Source: CAMEON01 sp045643785 (GTDB taxonomy: Bacteria > Bacillota > Clostridia > Oscillospirales > CAG-272). Taken from it: 64,000 nucleotides of DNA. Numbering within the stretch: the first letter of the stretch is position 1; every line of letters begins with the position of its first letter. Of this stretch, positions 25,914 to 34,604 are shown one piece after another. The stretch covers positions 6,961 through 70,960 of the forward strand of contig JAZRFR010000257.1 in the NCBI GenBank assembly GCA_045643785.1, in the 5' to 3' direction. A model generated the notes under the pieces. That model ran no database searches. It was not told the origin of the DNA and worked only from the letters and a program-made list of their open reading frames with translations. A program made the position numbers and the translations under genes.

Positions 25914-26990
25914 TCAGAATAAAGTAAATACGTCCTTAAAAGCGATCAGAACCATGAGTCCCAGCAAAAGCATCATGCCCATGCCGTGTACCGTGGCTTC
26001 AAATTTTTCGTTAATAGGTTTGCCGAATCGCAGTACCTCTACAAAGCGGAAGAACAGGCGGCCTCCGTCCAGCGCGGGAAGGGGCAACAGGTTCATCACA
26101 CCCAGATTCATGGCGATAATGGCGAACAGATAGAGAATATTCCAGCCCGCCATGGGTTGAGAGGCAACGTCCTGAACAGCGGTAGTCATACCGATAGGGC
26201 CGGAAAGATCGGTGAAGCCGAAACGCCCCGAGATCATACCGCCGATGGAATCAAAGACCATTTTAATGGAAGAAACACCACGCCAAAAGGACGTTTTGAG
26301 GACATTCCCCACCGTTGTATCTGCGGCTAACACGCTGAAATCCATACCGCCGAGCATAATTCCCTGCTCTTCGCCCGTGGGGAAACGCACGTCGGGAATG
26401 AGTACCTTCTGACCGTCGCGGATGACGACAACATCCACGGGCTTGTAGGCGTTGAACATGATCTCGTAGGAAAGATCGTAGCCGGTATGCACCTTTACGC
26501 CGTCGATGCTGATGATCTCGTCGCCCAGTTCAAGGCCGGATACGTAGCTGGGAGCGCCTGTGGCAAACTCGCCAATCACGGTGGAGGGGAGCTTATAGCC
26601 CGCAAACGTCATGCCGGCGGTGAGCACCAACATAGCCAAAAAGCCCGTGAGGACGTTCATGCCTGCACCCGCAACCAGAATGATGATGCGTTGCCAGACA
26701 TTCTTTTTATTAAAAGCGTTGGGATCATCCTCTTCGCCTTCCTTGGTTTCATCTTCTCCCGCCATAGATACGTAGCCGCCTACGGGAAACAGGCGCAAGG
26801 AATATTGAATACCCGTTTTTTTCGACGTAAAGCCGGCCAAGCGCTTACCCATACCGATGGAAAACTCGTAGATGGTAACGTGGCAGGCGCGGGCGGTGAG
26901 ATAGTGTCCCAATTCATGGACAAAAACGAGAATGCCCATAAGAAACACCGTAACAAGCAAGTAAAACAGGAAACTGAAAAAAGCCATCAT
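25914..26990 (-). CDS. rseP: Site-2 metalloprotease RseP/RasP (M50 family)
   Basis: A 358-residue membrane zinc protease. The first helix holds the zinc motif His25-Glu26-x2-His29; a PDZ domain covers about 120-210 ('GAPSYVSGLELGDEIISIDG'), and the last helices contain the third ligand region 'NLLPLPALDGGR' near 300. It cuts single-pass membrane proteins such as anti-sigma factors and signal peptide remnants. A Glu/Asp-rich cytoplasmic loop lies around 75-90. Placed between dxr and ispG as in other Firmicutes. Confidence 0.95.
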   Translation of the reverse strand: MMAFFSFLFYLLVTVFLMGILVFVHELGHYLTARACHVTIYEFSIGMGKRLAGFTSKKTGIQYSLRLFPVGGYVSMAGEDETKEGEEDDPNAFNKKNVWQRIIILVAGAGMNVLTGFLAMLVLTAGMTFAGYKLPSTVIGEFATGAPSYVSGLELGDEIISIDGVKVHTGYDLSYEIMFNAYKPVDVVVIRDGQKVLIPDVRFPTGEEQGIMLGGMDFSVLAADTTVGNVLKTSFWRGVSSIKMVFDSIGGMISGRFGFTDLSGPIGMTTAVQDVASQPMAGWNILYLFAIIAMNLGVMNLLPLPALDGGRLFFRFVEVLRFGKPINEKFEATVHGMGMMLLLGLMVLIAFKDVFTLF

Positions 26991-27042
26991 AGGATGGAAT
27001 TACCTCCAAAGGGAAACGAAATGTAAATGGAATACGGGCAGA

Positions 27043-28224
27043 TCACAAAAGCCGTTTGGCCGTCTCGCGGGCAAGCGCATCGGCCTCTACGAGCTGCTCA
27101 TAGGTGTGCCAATCGGCCACGAAGCGCATATCCTCCACGGTACGGGAGACCAGCTCGGGAATGTCGCAAAAACGGATGGATTCATCCAGGAAAGCGGCTA
27201 CGACGATCTCATTTGCGGCGTTCAGAGCGCAAGGGAGTGCGCCGCCTGCGGCGATGCAATCGCCGGCCAATGCCAACAGAGGGAATACCGTGGTGTCAGG
27301 GCGGCCAAAGGTGAGTTTACCCAAGGCAAAAAGATCCGCCTCACGAAGCGTTCCCTCAGCGGGGAGACGGCGGGGGTGGGTCAAGGCGTACTGGACGCAA
27401 TGCCGCATATCCGGTACCGACATCTGGGCGATGATGCTATGATCAATATATTCCACCATGGAATGAATCATGCTTTCGCGATGGACAATGACCTCCACCT
27501 GTTGCGGCGTTACACCAAAAAGGTGGACGGCTTCGATCATTTCAAAACCTTTATTCATCAGCGTCGCAGAATCAACCGTGATCTTGGCGCCCATTTTCCA
27601 GGTCGGGTGATTCAGGGTCATAGCCTTTGTAACCGAGCGAAGCTGCTCTTGAGTATAGCCGTAGAAGGGGCCGCCCGATGCGGTAAGGAGGATCTTTTTG
27701 ATCTCCTCGTTTCGCCCTGCACGCAGGCATTGGAATATGGCGCAATGCTCGCTGTCCACGGGAAGGATGGTGGTTCCCTTTTGGCGGGCGAGGGACATGA
27801 CCAGTTCACCGCCCACTACAAGAGATTCTTTGTTGGCAAGAGCCAATTTATGCCCCGCTTTGAGGGTTTCCAACGTGGGCAGAAGTCCGGCTTCGCCCAA
27901 AATCGAGTTTTCTACGGTGATTCCGAGGGGATTCTCGGTTTTGACCGTATGGAGCATTTCGGTAATGCCCGCAAAACCTGGAAGAATTTTTGTATCAGTG
28001 TCGGCCACGCGGGTTGCCAGATCGGCGGCAGAGGCCTCGTCGGTTAAAATCGCGAAATCGGGATGGAATTCCCGAATCTGCGCTTCCACAGCGGCAACAC
28101 TCTTATGGGCGGTCACGCCGCGGACACGGATGCAGTGAGCGCGAGCAACGTCCAGGGCTTGCTCACCGACCGAGCCGGTGGAGCCGAGAACAATGAGATC
28201 AGGATAATTTGAATGGATCATCAT
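27043..28224 (-). CDS. dxr: 1-deoxy-D-xylulose 5-phosphate reductoisomerase
   Basis: A 393-residue enzyme making MEP from DXP with NADPH. 'VLGSTGSVGEQALDVAR' is the NADPH site, 'LALANKESLVVGGELV' and 'LPVDSEHCAIFQCL' (Asp-Ser-Glu metal ligands near 150) form the active site, and 'SATLMNKGFEMIEA' holds the substrate phosphate region. Length is normal. A 12-base gap separates it from cdsA. Confidence 0.97.
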   Translation of the reverse strand: MMIHSNYPDLIVLGSTGSVGEQALDVARAHCIRVRGVTAHKSVAAVEAQIREFHPDFAILTDEASAADLATRVADTDTKILPGFAGITEMLHTVKTENPLGITVENSILGEAGLLPTLETLKAGHKLALANKESLVVGGELVMSLARQKGTTILPVDSEHCAIFQCLRAGRNEEIKKILLTASGGPFYGYTQEQLRSVTKAMTLNHPTWKMGAKITVDSATLMNKGFEMIEAVHLFGVTPQQVEVIVHRESMIHSMVEYIDHSIIAQMSVPDMRHCVQYALTHPRRLPAEGTLREADLFALGKLTFGRPDTTVFPLLALAGDCIAAGGALPCALNAANEIVVAAFLDESIRFCDIPELVSRTVEDMRFVADWHTYEQLVEADALARETAKRLL

Positions 28225-28236
28225 ACGCGTATTCCG

Positions 28237-29067
28237 TTAAAAAACTCCGAGAGAGAAGAAAATCCACAAGATGATGGACACGGCTAAAACTGAATCGCAA
28301 CGATCCAAAACACCGCCGTGACCGGGGAAAATCTTGCCGAAATCCTTAATACCGTACTTGCGCTTGAGGAGAGACAGGGAGAGGTCTCCGATTTGAGAAA
28401 CGATCGACACAAAGAGTCCCATGATGGCCATGAACCATATCGGCAGAGCGGAGCTTCCCTCCACGATCCAGAAATGGTTATACAATAGGCCAAAACCTAC
28501 GAAGCCCAGCGTACAGAACACCATACCGCCTACGGCGCCTTCGATAGTTTTCTTGGGGCTGACGTCAGGGATAAGCTTGTGTTTCCCAAAAAGGACTCCG
28601 ACAAAATATGCGAAAATATCCGTCATCCACGCGCCTACGAGGGTAAGCAGGTAAAAATACTCGCCACCGGTTACAAGGTTGTGGATAAAAATGAGTCCCA
28701 AAAAGCCTATTACGGTGTATACCCACAGCATAAATGCGGTGGAAACATCGCGGATATCGGCTTTTCCGTGAGAGAAAACAGCCGCAGCCAGCATACAGAG
28801 CAGGGGAATGCAGAGCAAAAGAGCCATCAATTCCACGATCTGCATCCCGCAATACCACAAACCAAAGGGTAATCCTGCAGCCATGACGTAAAGCGGAACA
28901 GACAACCAGATATTCTTATGTAAACCCACGCAATGCAGGATCTCGTACGTTGCAATCAATGCAAAAATGGCAACTGCAATGGGCAGAACAATCGTGTCGG
29001 CAAAGAAGACAACCGGCACGAGAATAAAGCAGAATGCCACAATGCCTGTCAATATTCGTTTCAACAT
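28237..29067 (-). CDS. cdsA: Phosphatidate cytidylyltransferase
   Basis: A 276-residue membrane protein with about eight helices. The signature near the C-terminus is complete: 'SQIGDLSLSLLKRKYGIKD' followed by 'FGKIFPGHGGVLDRCDSVL'. It makes CDP-diacylglycerol from phosphatidic acid and CTP for membrane phospholipids. Lies directly between uppS and dxr. Confidence 0.96.
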   Translation of the reverse strand: MLKRILTGIVAFCFILVPVVFFADTIVLPIAVAIFALIATYEILHCVGLHKNIWLSVPLYVMAAGLPFGLWYCGMQIVELMALLLCIPLLCMLAAAVFSHGKADIRDVSTAFMLWVYTVIGFLGLIFIHNLVTGGEYFYLLTLVGAWMTDIFAYFVGVLFGKHKLIPDVSPKKTIEGAVGGMVFCTLGFVGFGLLYNHFWIVEGSSALPIWFMAIMGLFVSIVSQIGDLSLSLLKRKYGIKDFGKIFPGHGGVLDRCDSVLAVSIILWIFFSLGVF

Positions 29068-29118
29068 GGTATTATACCTGTCTTTCTGATTAGTCAGTAA
29101 TTGATGGGATAATTGCTG

Positions 29119-29844
29119 TCAAAGACCGCCGTAGCGGCGTTTGCGGGAATAAAAATCGCGAACCATATCGTCCACATCGGAGGACGTCAGATCGGGCCAG
29201 AGCTTATCGGTAAAGTACAGCTCGGCATAGGCGGCTTGCCAAAGCAAGAAATTGGAGATGCGGAGATCGCCACCCGTACGGACGATCATATCGGGATCGC
29301 CGCTTTCGGCGGTATACAGGGCATTGGATATGTCCTCCTCGGTGACGGTGGTCTTTCCGTCGGCAACGAGGCTATTGAAGGCGTGCGCCAGTTCGGCGCG
29401 GCCGCCGTAGTTGAGGGCAATATTGATTATTCTATCGGAATCGGGATTCAGAGACTCGGCGTAGGCGATCTTTTCCTTCAACACGGGAGTGAGCACCGAG
29501 GTATCGCCGATGAAACGGATGCGGTTACTGCATTTCTCATAGTCCCTCATGAGTTCATCCAAAAAGCCATCCAACAGATTCATGATGGCATCCACCTCGT
29601 GCTTGGGACGCTTCCAGTTTTCGGTGGAAAATGCGTAGACTGTAACGGCCTTAAAGCCGATCTCGTGACAGTACGAGCAGATCTTGCGGAAGGTTTCGGC
29701 GCCCGCCTTGTGGCCGTACTCTCGGGGCATGCCCCGCTTTTTCGCCCAGCGGCCGTTGCCATCCATGATGAAGGCGATGTGCCGGAAATTGGCGTCAACC
29801 TTGACGGCGGCGTTTTTCTTGTTGTCTTTTTCAAAAAGAGGCAT
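29119..29844 (-). CDS. uppS: Undecaprenyl diphosphate synthase (isoprenyl transferase)
   Basis: A 241-residue cis-prenyltransferase. 'IAFIMDGNGRWAKKRGMPR'-type start (here 'HIAFIMDGNGRWAKKRGM', Asp in the Mg/FPP site), 'TVYAFSTENWKRP', 'ALNYGGRAEL', and the C-terminal 'DPDMIVRTGGDLRISNFLLW' are all present. It supplies the C55 lipid carrier for cell-wall synthesis. A strong hairpin lies between it and frr. Confidence 0.97.
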   Translation of the reverse strand: MPLFEKDNKKNAAVKVDANFRHIAFIMDGNGRWAKKRGMPREYGHKAGAETFRKICSYCHEIGFKAVTVYAFSTENWKRPKHEVDAIMNLLDGFLDELMRDYEKCSNRIRFIGDTSVLTPVLKEKIAYAESLNPDSDRIINIALNYGGRAELAHAFNSLVADGKTTVTEEDISNALYTAESGDPDMIVRTGGDLRISNFLLWQAAYAELYFTDKLWPDLTSSDVDDMVRDFYSRKRRYGGL

Positions 29845-29866
29845 CTTGCTTCCCTTTCTGTGCGTG

Positions 29867-29894
29867 AAAGGGCGGGCTTTTTCGCCCGCCCTTT
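29867..29894 (-). terminator. Perfect 11-bp GC hairpin between frr and uppS
   Basis: AAAGGGCGGGC / GCCCGCCCTTT, 6-base loop. On the minus strand only TTT follows, so it may attenuate rather than end transcription. It stops 22 bases before the uppS start. Confidence 0.55.
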
Positions 29895-29928
29895 GCGTAT
29901 CAGATATTCGAGTATCGCGGAGGTGCGA

Positions 29929-30483
29929 TCAGATCGCCATAAGCTCCTTCTCCTTGGCGGAGGTGAGAACGTCAATCTTCTTGATGAACTTATCGGTGAC
30001 ATCCTGGATGGCCTTCTCGGCGTCCTTGACCTCATCCTCGGTCATGGTGCCATCCTTCTTGGCCTTCTTGGTCTCGTCCATGGCATCACGGCGGATGTTA
30101 CGGAGAGCGACCTTGGCTTCCTCGCCCATGCCCTTGACCTGCTTAGCCAGAGCCTTACGGCGCTCCTCGGTCAGCTGGGGGAATACGAGGCGGAGTACGG
30201 TACCGTCGTTCTGGGGGTTGATACCCACGTCAGAGATCTGGATAGCCTTCTCCATAGCCTTCAGGGTGGACTTATCGTAGGGGGTGATGACCAGCGTGCG
30301 GGCATCGGATACGGAAATGGCGGCCATGTCCTTGATGGGGGTTGCGGCGCCGTAATAGTCGAAAGTGACGCGGTTGAGGACGCCTGCGTTAGCCTGGCTT
30401 GCGCGGACGTCGGCGAGGTTGTTCTCGTATGAGGCAATGGCCTTTTCCATTCTGCCTTCAAGTGCTTTGGTGTTGTACTTCAT
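29929..30483 (-). CDS. frr: Ribosome recycling factor
   Basis: A 184-residue protein of exact family length. It has the three-helix bundle termini ('MEKAIASYENNLADVRASQA' and 'DEVKDAEKAIQDVTDKF'), 'YYGAATPIKDMAAISVSDAR' in the beta domain, and the C-terminal 'KEKELMAI'. Works with EF-G to split post-termination ribosomes. Usually downstream of pyrH, as here. Confidence 0.97.
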   Translation of the reverse strand: MKYNTKALEGRMEKAIASYENNLADVRASQANAGVLNRVTFDYYGAATPIKDMAAISVSDARTLVITPYDKSTLKAMEKAIQISDVGINPQNDGTVLRLVFPQLTEERRKALAKQVKGMGEEAKVALRNIRRDAMDETKKAKKDGTMTEDEVKDAEKAIQDVTDKFIKKIDVLTSAKEKELMAI

Positions 30484-30554
30484 GGTGGTGTTTCCTTTCT
30501 ATGTTCCTGTTTTCGTTTATGATTTACTTATCGTTACAAACCTTTTCAAATCTG

Positions 30555-30601
30555 CTTGAAAAGCTTTTGAAGTCTTGAAATCTTTTGCAAATGATTTCAA
30601 G
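30555..30601 (-). repeat. AT-rich inverted repeats between pyrH and frr
   Basis: CTTGAAATC (30574-30582) pairs with GATTTCAAG (30593-30601); next to it lies the palindrome AAAAGCTTTT. They follow a GC stem (GCGGG/CCCGC) that begins just after the pyrH stop. No clear T run; may slow transcription or protect the message. Confidence 0.35.
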
Positions 30602-30621
30602 CGGATGCGGGCAGGACCCGC

Positions 30622-31341
30622 TCAATTGTGCATCCGCGTGCCCACGGGCTCGCCCATGACGGCGCGGTAGATGTTTTCGGGATCAGCCAGACCGAAGCCG
30701 TAGGACTCAATGTTGTTGTCCTGGCAGAAGATCACGGCGGACATATCGAAGGCGCGGAGATTCTTTTCGATGATCTCGGCGTAGGTCACGTCGTAGATGG
30801 GAGTGGCGTTGGGATCTTTGCGGGGGTCAGCGGTGTAGATGTAGTCAATGTTCTTGGCCATGAGAATGGCGTCAGCTCCGATCTCGGCGGCGCGAAGCGC
30901 GGCGCCTGTGTCGGTGGAGAAGTAGGGAGAACCCGTACCGCCTGCAAAGATGACGATCTTCCCTTCCTTCAGGAGTCGATCGGCGTGTCTCGCGGTATAG
31001 TGGTCAGCGTAGGTATCCATTTCCACGGCGGACATAACGGTGGCGTCCATACCGTTTCGGATAAACGCATCGGAGAGAGCGATGGCGTTCATGGTGGTAG
31101 CCAACATGCCCATATGGTCGGCGCGGGTACGCTGCATTTTGACGGATCCCGTCACGCCGCGCCAGATATTACCGGCACCCACGACGATGCCGATTTCAAC
31201 ACCTGCGGCCAGACACTTTTTCAGAACGGCGGCTATCCGATCGATAAACGAGAAGTCCAGAATGCTGTCCTTCTGACCGTTTGCCAGGGCTTCACCCGAG
31301 AGCTTGAGGAGAATTCTGTGATATTTCGGTTGCTGATTCAT
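30622..31341 (-). CDS. pyrH: UMP kinase
   Basis: A 239-residue bacterial UMP kinase (amino-acid kinase fold). 'RILLKLSGEAL' binds phosphate, 'GIVVGAGNIWRGV' and 'RTRADHMGMLATTMNAIAL' are family-specific, and 'GTGSPYFSTDTGAALRAAEI' holds the nucleotide. Phosphorylates UMP to UDP; usually regulated by UTP/GTP. It is the first gene of the leftward cluster here; rpsB and tsf, its usual upstream partners, are absent from this position. Confidence 0.97.
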   Translation of the reverse strand: MNQQPKYHRILLKLSGEALANGQKDSILDFSFIDRIAAVLKKCLAAGVEIGIVVGAGNIWRGVTGSVKMQRTRADHMGMLATTMNAIALSDAFIRNGMDATVMSAVEMDTYADHYTARHADRLLKEGKIVIFAGGTGSPYFSTDTGAALRAAEIGADAILMAKNIDYIYTADPRKDPNATPIYDVTYAEIIEKNLRAFDMSAVIFCQDNNIESYGFGLADPENIYRAVMGEPVGTRMHN

Positions 31342-31373
31342 GGGAAATCACCTCGTCCGTATAGATTCATAAT

Positions 31374-31379
31374 ATTATA
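31374..31379 (-). promoter_or_regulatory. Probable -10 of the pyrH operon promoter
   Basis: TATAAT on the minus strand, about 33 bases before the pyrH ATG, in an AT-rich stretch. The matching -35 position reads TATATA, a poor fit. Confidence 0.4.
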
Positions 31380-31449
31380 CTATAAATCTTAAAAAATATA
31401 TACAGTATTTTTGTGAACATTCCGCGTTTTTTGCAAAAAATTCTCTTTT

Positions 31450-33087
31450 TTATGCGATCACGTTGAACGCTACGTCAAAAGCGTGTGCGCCGCAACGAAC
31501 CGTGATCTTCCCTTCGCCAACTTTTCCCGTAGGAAGGACGTTGCCATCGGAACGGATTTCGAAAAGGTCGGGTGTATGGTTCTCATAGGTCACGCCGTCG
31601 TCGCCGCAGAGCTCAAACCAGGTGCCGTCGGCGTAAGTGGCCAAACCGCGGATCTGCTTCATTTCCCGCTTGGCAAGAGAGGCGGTATAGGTCGTGATGA
31701 GGGGAATGAAGGAATTGACTTCCTTCTCGGGATGAGGCTTCCAATCGGGATCGACATGGGGACGGGCATTGTCCACGTAGGCAAGGAACTCGCAGAAAAG
31801 ATCCTGATAGGTAGCGCGGACGTAGGTATAACCCTCGGCCAAAGCGGTGGCCTTTCCGTTTTCAATGGAGAGGATGGCGGGATCGTAATCGAAGTAGGCA
31901 ACCTCGCCCTCCACAGGGCGCATGGCGTAGGTCACGTCGCCCGTCATCATGGGGATCTCAACTGTCTCCCCGACGCGAAGGCGGCGGAAATGGGGCTTTG
32001 CCAGGTAGAGCATGGAGGGCTTGAACTCGGTAGGATCGTCCATTTTCTCGATCTCGTGGTGGAGATTCTCGAAGGGAGTTTCGTCGTAGAAGTCAGCCTC
32101 CATGGCCTCGAAGGAGTAGTCGTGGATGCGGGTACCCCAGCAGCCCCACTGATTACCGTAGGCATAGGCCAGAAGCATGGTATCTCCCGACTTGATATGG
32201 TGCTGTGCATCCCCCGAAATACCGCAGTTGTGGCACATCCAGCCTGTATTGACCTTGATGCTGTTCACACGGGTAAAGCGCAGGCCGTCGTCGGACTCAT
32301 AAACAGCGAGAACGCTGTCGGCGGTGAAACGGCGGTCGGTGGACAGGGCGATAAACTTACCCAGATCCTCGCAGTACACTACGTCGTAGGAGTCGTTCCC
32401 TCCACCTGTTCGCTTGGAAGCCATGCCGTGATAGGTGAGCGCTCCGGGCCAGTTCTCGTCGGTAATATTGGCGGTGGCCACTCGGGTCTCTCCGATGGGC
32501 TTTCCATCACGATCTTTGGAGGTCCAAGTATAGTAAATGTAAATGGTCTCATCCTTGATGACGAAGGAGAATTCGCCCGCGCCCCAGTTGTGCCAGTCCT
32601 CGTCGTAGTAGATGACGGGGGCGGGTTTACCCAGCCAGTTCAGCGTACCGTCAGCAGTTTCGCGGGTCTCGCCCCAGCCTGCTCCGTTCCAGCGCTCGAA
32701 GGGACCCTCGGGGGACTTGGAGCGGCCGATGAAGCCGTTATTGCACACGCCGCCGCCGTTGGCGAAGACGGTGGAGGTATAGCCGATGTAGTAGTACTCG
32801 CCATACTTGATAACGGCGGGATCACAGACCGAGAACCAGTCCATGGAGTCAGGAACGGGTGCCATGACCATCTTTTCGTCCGTCCAGGTTTTTCCGCCAT
32901 CAACGGACTTGCGGTAGGTGAACCAGTCGGCCTCATAGCAGTCACCGGGAGAGGCGAACCAAGCGTGACAGACGCCGTCCTCCACCATGATGGTGGGGCC
33001 ATAGCGGTAACCCCAGGACTGGGATTTTCTGGGCATGTAGATGTCGCGGCCGGAGTCGGGGAGAATGAGTTTGAAATGCTTGCTCAT
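31450..33087 (-). CDS. Beta-propeller glycosidase-like protein with C-terminal Ig-like domain
   Basis: A 545-residue protein without signal peptide, hence probably cytoplasmic. Residues about 20-340 have the repeated blade pattern of GH32/43/117-type five-bladed propellers: 'DPAVIKYGEYYYIGYTSTV', 'GRSKSPEGPFERW', 'APVIYYDEDWHNWGAGEFSF', 'VYESDDGLRFTRV'. Acidic candidates for catalysis are the Asp in 'CDPAVI' and the Glu in 'GAGEFSF'. Residues about 360-545 are beta-rich and look Ig-like (Big_2-type), ending 'ITVRCGAHAFDVAFNV'. It follows an SDR gene by 27 bases and could process an internalised oligosaccharide or sugar acid. Exact family uncertain. Confidence 0.65.
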   Translation of the reverse strand: MSKHFKLILPDSGRDIYMPRKSQSWGYRYGPTIMVEDGVCHAWFASPGDCYEADWFTYRKSVDGGKTWTDEKMVMAPVPDSMDWFSVCDPAVIKYGEYYYIGYTSTVFANGGGVCNNGFIGRSKSPEGPFERWNGAGWGETRETADGTLNWLGKPAPVIYYDEDWHNWGAGEFSFVIKDETIYIYYTWTSKDRDGKPIGETRVATANITDENWPGALTYHGMASKRTGGGNDSYDVVYCEDLGKFIALSTDRRFTADSVLAVYESDDGLRFTRVNSIKVNTGWMCHNCGISGDAQHHIKSGDTMLLAYAYGNQWGCWGTRIHDYSFEAMEADFYDETPFENLHHEIEKMDDPTEFKPSMLYLAKPHFRRLRVGETVEIPMMTGDVTYAMRPVEGEVAYFDYDPAILSIENGKATALAEGYTYVRATYQDLFCEFLAYVDNARPHVDPDWKPHPEKEVNSFIPLITTYTASLAKREMKQIRGLATYADGTWFELCGDDGVTYENHTPDLFEIRSDGNVLPTGKVGEGKITVRCGAHAFDVAFNVIA

Positions 33088-33114
33088 GGTATGTACCTGC
33101 CTTTCATTATATCC

Positions 33115-33771
33115 TTATTCGTCCTTCCAGACGAAATGATAGTTAATGGATTCACCGCCGTCCACCAGAATGCTTTGCCCCGTGCAGAAGGTATTGACTA
33201 CGGTGAGAAAATACGCCCAATCCGCCATTTCCTCGGGAGTCGCCCACTTCTTCAGGGGGGTCTCCTCCATGATCTGCGCCCAGAGGTCGGGGTCATTCAG
33301 CACGCAGTCGTTGAGGGGGGTGATGACACCGCCCGGATCGAGGCTGTTGCAGGTGGCACCATACCGAGCGACCCGCATAGCCACGTTTTTGGTGTAGGCC
33401 AAAACACCGCCTTTGGATGCGCAGTAGAGGGGGAACTCCGCTCCCGTGTGGGCGCTGGCCGAGCCGATGTGAAGAATGGACTTAATGGCGGGTTGGATGC
33501 CGTAGGTCTCGGTCATATGGATGAGGGCTTTGAGGTTGATATCGATATCGTCCTCGTTCTGGGTGCCCGCGTTGTTGATGAGGATCTCCACGCCGTCAAG
33601 AGTGGGGAGATGCGCCTTGTCGCGGATATCGCACACATAGTGGGTATAGTTTTCGTGGTCGATGCTTCCCTCCTGCCGATCGATACCGATGACAGTATGA
33701 CCCTCGTTCAGGAACTTTACCGCGATGGCGCGGCCAATGCCTTGGGTGGTGCCGGTTATGAGGATCTTCAT
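33115..33771 (-). CDS. Short-chain dehydrogenase/reductase (SDR)
   Basis: A 218-residue SDR: 'TGTTQGIGRA' (7-16) binds NAD(P), 'LINNAG' near 68, catalytic Ser in 'HIGSASAHTG', YxxxK in 'YCASKGG', and 'LDPGGVITPL' plus 'SILVDGGESI' at the end. It lacks the usual region around helix 4, so it is shorter than the 245-250 norm. It overlaps the upstream transporter gene by 4 bases and lies 27 bases before the glycosidase-like gene. Confidence 0.88.
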   Translation of the reverse strand: MKILITGTTQGIGRAIAVKFLNEGHTVIGIDRQEGSIDHENYTHYVCDIRDKAHLPTLDGVEILINNAGTQNEDDIDINLKALIHMTETYGIQPAIKSILHIGSASAHTGAEFPLYCASKGGVLAYTKNVAMRVARYGATCNSLDPGGVITPLNDCVLNDPDLWAQIMEETPLKKWATPEEMADWAYFLTVVNTFCTGQSILVDGGESINYHFVWKDE

Positions 33772-34514
33772 ACGCGATTCCTTTCTATGTGTTCCAAATA
33801 CTCTTTACCCACGTTGTTTTCCCTCCATTTTTTCACCATGCGATAACCAATGGGGGAGAAAATGATCTCCATGATGACCTCAGCCACGGCTCCCGTCAGG
33901 GCGCACATGGCACATTGGAGGGGAGTCCAACAGAAGCCGTCCCAGAAAATGGGTGCGAACACGGTGAAAACGATGATGGAGAACAGGAAATTATCGAAGA
34001 ACTGCCCGATAAAAGTGGAAACGTAGGTTCGCATGGCGTAGGCCAGCTTGCCGTCGGGATTCTTGCGAAAGCTCTTTCCGATCAGCCAGTTCAGCGTATT
34101 GTTCAAAACGGCAGAGGCCAGAAACGCCACAGTGCTACCCAGCAGGATGAACCACGTACCGCCAAAAATACCGTCAAAGGCGGAATAATCCCCTGCGTTG
34201 GAAGGAATGGCGGCGGCAATGAAGAAGATCAGACAGGTCAGAAGGTTAATACCGCAGGCCAAGACGGATATGCGGTTGGAGGCGCCCGGACCGAAGTGCT
34301 TGGTGATGATGTCCATGCACATGAAGGACAGCCAGGAGATGAGGATGCCGCCATCCAGCGCGATCCAAGGAAGTTGAAGGAGGGTCTTGTTGGCCAGCAG
34401 GTTCATGCAGATGACCGAGACCACAAAGAGGGTCACCACCGTGGCGGGGATAGAGCGCAAAAGGATCTTGGTGTCGGTGTATTCCCGTTTGAGCCATGCT
34501 CGCAGAGTGTTCAT
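33768..34514 (-). CDS. VUT-family membrane transporter (queuosine-precursor type)
   Basis: A 248-residue protein with about six hydrophobic helices. The pattern 'FMCMDIITKHFGPGASNRI' and 'AMRTYVSTFIGQFFDNFLFSIIVF' resembles the VUT/YhhQ (DUF165) family, whose members import queuosine precursors. It overlaps the SDR by 4 bases, which is an unusual partner for a queuosine transporter; a different small substrate is possible. Confidence 0.7.
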   Translation of the reverse strand: MNTLRAWLKREYTDTKILLRSIPATVVTLFVVSVICMNLLANKTLLQLPWIALDGGILISWLSFMCMDIITKHFGPGASNRISVLACGINLLTCLIFFIAAAIPSNAGDYSAFDGIFGGTWFILLGSTVAFLASAVLNNTLNWLIGKSFRKNPDGKLAYAMRTYVSTFIGQFFDNFLFSIIVFTVFAPIFWDGFCWTPLQCAMCALTGAVAEVIMEIIFSPIGYRMVKKWRENNVGKEYLEHIERNRV

Positions 34515-34554
34515 TCTTGAGATTCCTTTGTATGTAAGTCTTGTTTTTTAGTAC

Positions 34555-34603
34555 CGTAGGGGCGAGCATTGCTCATCCGCGGACGGCAATGGCCGCCCCT
34601 ACG
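34555..34603. repeat. Palindromic intergenic repeat, copy 1
   Basis: CGTAGGGGCGAGCATTGC pairs with GCAATGGCCGCCCCTACG around a 13-base loop. It fills the gap between sigG and the transporter gene. Its outer end CGTAGGGGCG recurs at 35542-35552, suggesting a dispersed family. Confidence 0.6.
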
Positions 34604-34604
34604 A

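Noticed and set aside
24803..31341. rpsB-tsf upstream of pyrH
   Set aside because: Looked for because it is the usual order; the upstream gene is a glycosidase-like gene instead.
31483..33846. 787-codon plus-strand frame across two minus-strand genes
   Set aside because: Crosses the boundary of two well-supported genes with ribosome sites and known motifs on the minus strand.
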